From NS-11 sp036505795 (GTDB lineage Bacteria; Nitrospirota; Nitrospiria; Nitrospirales; NS-4): a stretch of DNA of 64,000 nucleotides. Shown one piece after another: positions 58,947 through 64,000 of the stretch (positions within the stretch are counted from its first letter, which is position 1; every line of letters starts with the position of its first letter). The notes beneath the pieces were generated by a model, which made no database searches, was not told where the DNA came from, and saw nothing but the letters and a program-made list of their open reading frames with translations. The position numbers were made by a program, and so were the translations under genes. Location: the NCBI GenBank assembly GCA_036505795.1, contig DASXSU010000031.1, forward strand, positions 62,001 through 126,000, read 5' to 3'.

Positions 58947-60056
58947 TTAGATACCTGCTTTCATGTTGGCTCGTGGCCGCCATCCGACACTCGTCAGGAT
59001 GGCTCGCGCGTGGTACAGAATGTTCGAGTCGGTTTCACTTTTCATCTTGGCCAGCAGAGGGTCGGCCACGCGCAGTCCGAAACGACCCAGGGCGGCCGCG
59101 GCCGCGGAGCGAAGCCGGGTATCCTTGAGCGCGCCGATCATCGGCTCAATCGCGCGTTCATCCCCGATGTCCGCCAACGCCCCGATCGCCTGTTCCTGCA
59201 CTTCCATCTCTTCCAGATATATTTCACCGGATTCATCGCCGCAACTCGGAACCTTCCGAGAATTGGCCGGCCGTCCCGCGCCGGTGACGATCTCGATCAG
59301 CGCCGGCACGGCGCCCTTATCTTTGAGTTTTCCCAACGCCTCGACCGCAAAGGGCCGGACATCCAGGTCTTGAAGCGCCCCGGTCAGGGCTTCCAGCGCC
59401 CGTGGATGGCCGATTCCGCCCAGCGCTTTTGCCGCGTCCTGCCGGACCGCCGCGTCGCGATCGTTCTGCATCACCCGGCACAACGGTTCGATTGCTTCCT
59501 CGCCGCCCATCTTCCCCAACGCCTCGCAGGCGTGAAGCCGAAGCATCCATTGATCATGATTCAGCGCGGCCAATACCGATTCCAAGGCCGCCCGCCCCAA
59601 GCGCGCCAACGCCTCGGTCGTATCGACCCGGACCGCCTTCACGGGATCCATCAGCAACGGAATCAAGGGTCGCACCGCCCGCTCGTCCGCTATTGTTCCC
59701 AATGCCTTGGCAGCGTGCATACGCAAGATCCAATTCGTGCTGGTGAGGCACTTGACCAGCGGTTCGACGGTGGAAGCCTCGGCGAAGTCCTTGAGGATCG
59801 AGATGGCGGCCTCTTGCACATTTGCATTGGGATCTTCCAACGCCAGCGTCAAGGCCGCCAGGCCGGCTCGGCCGATTTTTCGCAGCGCCGTTGTCGCAGC
59901 CTCCCGCACCGCTCGGTCCTCATCATGAAGGACCTCGATCAGCGGCTGGACCGCGCGGGGGTCGGCGAACTGGCCCAATAGGGTGGCCGCATCCTCGCGC
60001 AATGCCCAGTCCTCGTCCTTGAGGGCCGCGATTTCTTCAAGCACGCGATCGCTCAT
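58947..60056 (-). CDS. HEAT-repeat protein (HEAT operon gene 1)
   Basis: 369 residues, first gene of the operon. Ten or so HEAT repeats; one is interrupted near residue 270 by GRPANSRKVPSCGDESGEIYLEEMEVQ, a Cys-containing insertion at a position similar to that in gene 2. Ends ILTSVGWRPRANMKAGI, close to the gene 2 ending. ATG 60056 (MSDRVLEEIAALKDEDW) was chosen; an in-frame ATG at 60089 is possible. Downstream of a candidate promoter at 60109-60138. Confidence 0.9.
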   Translation of the reverse strand: MSDRVLEEIAALKDEDWALREDAATLLGQFADPRAVQPLIEVLHDEDRAVREAATTALRKIGRAGLAALTLALEDPNANVQEAAISILKDFAEASTVEPLVKCLTSTNWILRMHAAKALGTIADERAVRPLIPLLMDPVKAVRVDTTEALARLGRAALESVLAALNHDQWMLRLHACEALGKMGGEEAIEPLCRVMQNDRDAAVRQDAAKALGGIGHPRALEALTGALQDLDVRPFAVEALGKLKDKGAVPALIEIVTGAGRPANSRKVPSCGDESGEIYLEEMEVQEQAIGALADIGDERAIEPMIGALKDTRLRSAAAAALGRFGLRVADPLLAKMKSETDSNILYHARAILTSVGWRPRANMKAGI

Positions 60057-60108
60057 GTGAGGCACCTCAAGAACGCAAAGGGGTGGCAAGCGGAGAATAT
60101 GACCGCTC

Positions 60109-60138
60109 AGGTTAGCACACCGTTTTGCGCATGGTCAA
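60109..60138 (-). promoter_or_regulatory. candidate promoter of the HEAT operon
   Basis: Reverse strand TTGACC (60138-60133), 18-base spacer, TAACCT (60114-60109), about 52 bases before the ATG at 60056. Confidence 0.5.
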
Positions 60139-60201
60139 CGGGACTACAAAGCAGTGTTGTACAGCATCCGAAGCGGGGAATCCTGAGAAGAAGTCTGAGC
60201 T

Positions 60202-62844
60202 TTAGGGATGCGACTCGCGCCAGTTTTTCCCGATCCCGATATCCACCTTGAGAGGCACCAGGAGCTCGATCACCCCCTCCATGGCCTCTGTGACTATCCG
60301 GCGCACCGCGTCCCGTTCTGCCTCCGGGAGTTCCAGGATCAGCTCGTCGTGCACTTGCAGCAGGATTCGGGCAGCCCGGCCTCCATCAGCCAACCGGCGG
60401 TGCACCGCCAGCATCGCCAGCTTGATGACGTCGGCGGCAGCACCCTGGATCGGCGAGTTCATGGCGACCCTCTCCCCGAAGCTGCGTTGCGTAGGATCGG
60501 CGCTCCGCAGCTCAGGAATGGGACGACGCCGCCCCAAGAGCGTCGTGCTGTAGCCGTTCGATTTGGCTTCGGCGACGGTGCGATCAATATATGCCTTGAC
60601 GCCTTGAAACCGGGCAAAATAGGCCTCGATGTATCGCTTTGCTTCCTGATTGGAGATTCCAAGTTGGGAGGAGAGCCCGAATGGGCTGATCCCGTAGATG
60701 ATGCCGAAGTTGACGGTCTTGGCCACGCGCCGCATATCCTTGGTGATCTGATCGGCCGGCAGACCAAAAATCTCCATGGCGGTGGTCGCATGGACGTCGT
60801 CGCCCCGCTCATAGGCGCCGATGAGGACCGGATCACGTGAGAGATGCGTCAGGATCCGCAACTCGATCTGATTATAGTCGGCCGATAGCAGGACCCAACC
60901 CGGAGGCGCTACGAACGCCGCGCGGATGCGGCCGCCCCATTCGCCTTTGATAGGAATGTTCTGAAGATTCGGCTCCGATGACGAGAGCCGGCCGGTGGCA
61001 GTGACGGTCTGATGCAGCGATGTGTGAAGCCGTCCGGTGTCGGGATTCACGAGCCGCGGAAGTGCGTCCACATAGGTCGACTTTAATTTGCTCAGACTTC
61101 GATAATTGAGAATCTCCGCCGGCAGTTCATGCTGCACGGCCAGCTGAGTCAAGACATCCTCATCCGTCGAATAGCCCGTCTTGGTCTTTTTGATCGGCGG
61201 AAGCTTGAGCTTTTCAAAGAGCACTTCACAGAGTTGCTTTGGGGAATTCACGTTGAACTCCACGCCGGCGATCCGATAAATTCCCTGTAGGATTGACGCC
61301 AGCTGCTGGTCGAGTTCCTTCCCGACCTCCGCCAGCACATCTGTATCCAGCCGGAATCCGTTCGCCTCGATTTCGGCCAGCACCGCCATTAACGGCAATT
61401 CCACCCGCTCGTACAGATCCGAAAGCCCCTGGGTGGCCAGTTTCGCGGCCAACACGGGCTGAAGCCGGGCGATTGCGGAGGCGGCGGAACCGGCCCGTAG
61501 AGCCGCTTGATCGGTCTCGCTCGCTTCGAAAAGATCTTCCTTGGGCTCACTCGCAGGAGCCACACTGCCCTCGAGCGATTCAGCAAAACACTCCTGCATG
61601 AGGATTTCGAGCGCCGGGCTGCGGCGGTTTGGATTGAGGAGATAGGCGGCCAGCATCGTGTCGAATGCGGCCCGTACCGGTACGATGCCGGCAGTCCTGA
61701 GAGCCAACCAGGCGGCTTTGTAATCATGGACATACAGCTTGACCCCAGGCGACTCAAGCGCCGGCTGTAACGTTTTCAACTCGGTTCCGGCCGGCACATA
61801 GACCGGCGCTCCGTCCGGAAGGCATAAGCCGACACCCACCAATGTCGACCGAAGGAGGTCCCCCCCGCTCAATTCACAGCGCAGAGCCACCGCGCCGGCC
61901 GCAGTAATCGCCTCCAGAAAAGATGCGGCGGCTCGTTGATCGGCGATAACCGACACGGGAACCCTCGTCGTGGTCTCCGATCCGCAGTCCCCCTGCAGGG
62001 CCTTGAGCAGTCCCCAGAATTCCAGTTCTCGGAATAAGGCGGCAAGGTCGTCCGTCTTGGCCTGCCCCAAGCGGAACAGATCTCCATTGAACGAGACGGG
62101 ACAATCGAGGACGAGGGTGGCGAGCTCTCGGCTCCGTAGGGCCTCCTGACCCTGGGTCTCGAGCAGGCCGCGAACTTTCGCGGCCTTCACCTCTGCCACG
62201 CGAGCCAGCAGATTTTCAATGGTTTGAAATTCCTCAATCAGCTTTCTGGCCGTCTTCTCGCCGATGCCCTTCACACCAGGGATGTTGTCAATGGAATCGC
62301 CCATGAGTCCCATGATCTCAATGACCCGGGCCGGTGGCACGCCGAACCGCTCCAGACAGTCCTCCTCGGTAAAGACCTTATCCTTCACCGGATCGTAAAT
62401 CCGAATGGAAGGGGAGAGGAGTTGAAACATGTCCTTATCGGACGTGACGATCACGACATCCATATTGTTGGCCGCCGCTTGCATCGCCAGGGTACCGATG
62501 AGATCGTCCGCCTCATACCCTTCGCACTTGACCACCGGGATGGCATACCCGGCGACCGCCCGGTGAATATAGGGAATTTGCTGTGACAGGGAATCCGGCA
62601 TGGGGCGCCGCTGCGCCTTATAATCCTTGAACTGCTCATGCCGGTGCGTCGGCCCTTTTTCATCGAAGACAACGGCGAGATAGTCCGGGCGCCGCTCGCG
62701 GACGATTTTCTGCAGCATGGTGGTAAACCCATAGACGGCGTGCGTGGGCAAACCGGTCGTGGTGGACAACTGTGGCAGAGCAAAGAAGGCCCTGTAGATA
62801 TAGCCGCTGCCGTCGATGAGATAGAGGGTCGGACGCTCCTGCAT
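60202..62844 (-). CDS. polA: DNA polymerase I
   Basis: 880 residues. N-terminal 5'-3' exonuclease (about 1-300; LIDGSGYIYRAFFALP, KCEGYEADDLIGTLA, SDKDMFQLL), 3'-5' exonuclease-like middle domain (about 315-480) and polymerase A domain (about 500-880; YSTDEDVLTQLA, SADYNQIELRILTHLS, RRVAKTVNFGIIYGISPFGLS, LQVHDELILELP). The middle domain lacks the exonuclease DxE motif (region reads VALRCELSGG) and the ExoII Asp, so proofreading is probably absent as in Taq and Bst enzymes. Start at 62844 (MQERPTLYLIDG) is set by homology; the frame continues upstream over another gene. Confidence 0.96.
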   Translation of the reverse strand: MQERPTLYLIDGSGYIYRAFFALPQLSTTTGLPTHAVYGFTTMLQKIVRERRPDYLAVVFDEKGPTHRHEQFKDYKAQRRPMPDSLSQQIPYIHRAVAGYAIPVVKCEGYEADDLIGTLAMQAAANNMDVVIVTSDKDMFQLLSPSIRIYDPVKDKVFTEEDCLERFGVPPARVIEIMGLMGDSIDNIPGVKGIGEKTARKLIEEFQTIENLLARVAEVKAAKVRGLLETQGQEALRSRELATLVLDCPVSFNGDLFRLGQAKTDDLAALFRELEFWGLLKALQGDCGSETTTRVPVSVIADQRAAASFLEAITAAGAVALRCELSGGDLLRSTLVGVGLCLPDGAPVYVPAGTELKTLQPALESPGVKLYVHDYKAAWLALRTAGIVPVRAAFDTMLAAYLLNPNRRSPALEILMQECFAESLEGSVAPASEPKEDLFEASETDQAALRAGSAASAIARLQPVLAAKLATQGLSDLYERVELPLMAVLAEIEANGFRLDTDVLAEVGKELDQQLASILQGIYRIAGVEFNVNSPKQLCEVLFEKLKLPPIKKTKTGYSTDEDVLTQLAVQHELPAEILNYRSLSKLKSTYVDALPRLVNPDTGRLHTSLHQTVTATGRLSSSEPNLQNIPIKGEWGGRIRAAFVAPPGWVLLSADYNQIELRILTHLSRDPVLIGAYERGDDVHATTAMEIFGLPADQITKDMRRVAKTVNFGIIYGISPFGLSSQLGISNQEAKRYIEAYFARFQGVKAYIDRTVAEAKSNGYSTTLLGRRRPIPELRSADPTQRSFGERVAMNSPIQGAAADVIKLAMLAVHRRLADGGRAARILLQVHDELILELPEAERDAVRRIVTEAMEGVIELLVPLKVDIGIGKNWRESHP

Positions 62845-62850
62845 CGTGGC

Positions 62851-62879
62851 ATCGTAACACCTGAATACCATCACGACAA
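62851..62879 (-). promoter_or_regulatory. weak candidate promoter of polA
   Basis: Reverse strand TTGTCG (62879-62874), 17-base spacer, TACGAT (62856-62851). It would place transcription start almost on the ATG at 62844, implying a leaderless mRNA; low certainty. Confidence 0.25.
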
Positions 62880-62892
62880 GGCGGCACGGCGA

Positions 62893-62922
62893 TTTACTAT
62901 TAGCGGTTTCGGCATGTATAAT
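62893..62922 (+). promoter_or_regulatory. promoter of the secreted/DsrE-like pair
   Basis: TTTACT (62893-62898), 18-base spacer, TATAAT (62917-62922), about 43 bases before the ATG at 62966. Confidence 0.5.
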
Positions 62923-62965
62923 AAGTAGCGGTACGGATATCGAACACTCACTGCGGCGTCCAAGC

Positions 62966-63358
62966 ATGACAACGAGAAGCCATGATGGCGAGACTGTTCG
63001 GCCGCGACTTCGGGCTGCGGTTTTTTCCCGCATTATCGCGTCGCTCTGTGCAGTTCTAAGTTTCACCTTGCTGATGGCCTGGGCGCCGGCCTGGGCTGAA
63101 CTGACCCTTGCGTCCCCTGAGGTTGAAATCAAGAAACATTCAACCGGAAAAGAAGCGTTCGTCAGGCAGGGCGAAAAGGAGTGGTTCATCCATATTGATG
63201 TCGACCAAGACCGGACGATGATCCTGCGGACGGAGTCCGATAAAGGCCACGAAATCAACAATCAGGCTGAAATCATCGATCGACCGATGAGCAATTCAGA
63301 GGTCGATCGTTTAGTCGGTGATTTTGTAAGCGGCATCAAGTCGACCTTGAAGCCGTGA
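62966..63358 (+). CDS. secreted protein of unknown function
   Basis: 130 residues. N-terminal region with an Arg-rich start and a hydrophobic signal (about 18-44, ending AWAPAWA-EL). Mature part of about 85 residues, charged, with VEIKKHSTGKEAFVRQGEKEW and DQDRTMILRTESDKGHEINN; no cysteines. No family recognised. The DsrE-like gene starts on its stop codon (GTGA overlap), so the two are translated together. Confidence 0.72.
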   Translation: MTTRSHDGETVRPRLRAAVFSRIIASLCAVLSFTLLMAWAPAWAELTLASPEVEIKKHSTGKEAFVRQGEKEWFIHIDVDQDRTMILRTESDKGHEINNQAEIIDRPMSNSEVDRLVGDFVSGIKSTLKP

Positions 63359-63789
63359 GCGCGACCCCGCCCGGCAAGAAACCCCGCTTCGTGATCTTCC
63401 TACATGGGGGCACATATGACAAACTGCATCAGGCGGCGACAATCGGTTTGACGGCAGCCGCAATGGGCAAGGAGGTCTACGTCTTTCTGATGTTCTGGGC
63501 GATTAAAAAGCTTGCGATGGGGGAGTTGGACCGGATTGATTTCTCACCGGCTTATGAAGCCCATGCGGAGGAAGTCGCTCGGATAATGACGGAAAAAAAG
63601 GCACCCAAGATTTCGGAGATGTTTGAAGAGGCCAAGGAGGTCGGAAGTTTCAAGCTCATCGCCTGCAGCGCGGGCCTCGAGTACATGAGCGTAAAATACG
63701 AAGATTTTGCTTCCAAGGTGGACGATGTGCTGGGTTTGCCGCTCATTCTGAATCTCGCCGCCGACGCCGAGACCACCCTGTTCATCTGA
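63355..63789 (+). CDS. DsrE/DsrF-like family protein
   Basis: 144 residues, alpha/beta fold with RFVIFLHGGTYDKLHQAATIGLTAAAMGKEVYVFLMFWAI at the N-terminus and a single conserved Cys104 in KLIACSAGLEYM, the position used for sulfur transfer in DsrE-like proteins. GTG start overlapping the previous stop. In sulfur metabolism such proteins carry persulfide; in organisms without dsr genes the role is open. Cytoplasmic, soluble. Confidence 0.82.
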   Translation: MSATPPGKKPRFVIFLHGGTYDKLHQAATIGLTAAAMGKEVYVFLMFWAIKKLAMGELDRIDFSPAYEAHAEEVARIMTEKKAPKISEMFEEAKEVGSFKLIACSAGLEYMSVKYEDFASKVDDVLGLPLILNLAADAETTLFI

Positions 63790-63810
63790 CGACCACGTCC
63801 GGAAACTTCT

Positions 63811-64000
63811 TTATCGTGAACTGGTGACGCCCACCCGGCTGCAATAGCGCCTCAGTTTGCATTCGCTGCACCGCGGCGAAATCGGCGTGCAGATATTCTG
63901 GCCGAACGGTACCAGCAGATCGTTGTAAATGATCCAATATTCCTTGGGCAGTTTGGCGCGAAGGGCCTCCTCGCTTTCGGCGGGGCTCCGCGTCCGGATG
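63811..64000 (-). CDS. nth: endonuclease III, C-terminal part (5' end beyond window)
   Basis: Only the last 62 codons are in the window, read on the reverse strand. They end with the [4Fe-4S] loop CTPISPRCSECKLRRYC (C-x6-C-x2-C-x5-C), preceded by LVPFGQNI, diagnostic of Nth/MutY-family glycosylases. Base-excision repair enzyme. Convergent with the DsrE-like gene. Confidence 0.85.
   Translation of the reverse strand, partial: IRTRSPAESEEALRAKLPKEYWIIYNDLLVPFGQNICTPISPRCSECKLRRYCSRVGVTSSR

Noticed and set aside
59010..59981. Long plus-strand open frame of 323 codons inside the HEAT operon (and a similar one at 57954-58925)
   Set aside because: Exact antisense shadows of HEAT genes; Arg/Gln/Pro-rich translation, no ribosome-binding site, no recognised domain.
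54989..60056. Periodic DNA repeats in the HEAT region as a possible CRISPR or satellite
   Set aside because: The periodicity of about 93 bases is codon-level similarity of HEAT repeats; no identical repeats with unique spacers.
62845..63261. 139-codon N-terminal extension of polA
   Set aside because: Reads through the divergent intergenic region and antisense to the secreted-protein gene; Pol I begins at MQERPTLYLIDG.

Overview
The window (about 58-60% G+C by eye, compact, long co-directional operons) looks like chromosome of a free-living autotrophic Gram-negative-type bacterium. Gene content (DabA/DabB inorganic-carbon uptake with a PII-like protein, a two-cluster ferredoxin, arrays of HEAT-repeat proteins, DsrE-like protein, TAXI-type receptor, sigma-54 two-component system) fits a member of the Nitrospirota, perhaps Nitrospira-like. 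This is an inference without any database search; NC10 or another deep lineage is possible. No rRNA, tRNA, CRISPR array, prophage or insertion sequence was recognised.

Layout. 1-8369 (minus) is one long operon transcribed from a good promoter at 8440-8469: ffh-rpsP-rimM-trmD-rplS-rnhB-yraN-ftsE-ftsX-envC-ctp, joining protein targeting, ribosome/tRNA maturation and division-site peptidoglycan hydrolysis. 8650-12000 holds a small DUF4321 membrane protein, uvrB and an HDOD signalling protein. 12109-21595 (plus) carries a GIDE-like/LemA/M48 envelope module, two small membrane proteins, then pdxJ-nnr-tsaE-lapA-mutS. 21598-24945 (minus) has two small secreted proteins of unknown function, bounded by their own promoter and terminator, then a DUF4388 response regulator and an atypical ClpX-like unfoldase. 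25064-29670 holds an ABC-F ATPase, an alpha/beta hydrolase and an orphan membrane-anchored TAXI receptor.

30119-36700 (plus) is a dissolved-inorganic-carbon accumulation operon: dabB, a second divergent NuoM/N-like membrane subunit, a long dabA with all four zinc ligands, and a PII-like regulator. Converging on it, 36721-50585 (minus) is a long operon rimP-nusA-infB-DUF503-rbfA-truB-rpsO-pnp-M16 peptidase-small gene-histidine kinase-sigma-54 regulator, headed by a terminator-like hairpin just before rimP. 50662-52384 has a D-amino-acid transaminase, an I42 inhibitor-like protein and a DUF192 protein. 52636-54983 has a monocistronic ferredoxin with clear promoter and terminator, a CBS-pair protein and ugd.

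54989-60056 (minus) is the most unusual block: five consecutive HEAT-repeat genes, nearly gapless, four of whose products end with the same short G-W/Y-x-P signature. The window closes with polA (proofreading site degenerate), a secreted protein plus DsrE-like pair, and the 3' end of nth. Several conserved proteins carry motif changes worth checking (Ffh, RnhB, ClpX-like, sigma-54 activator).
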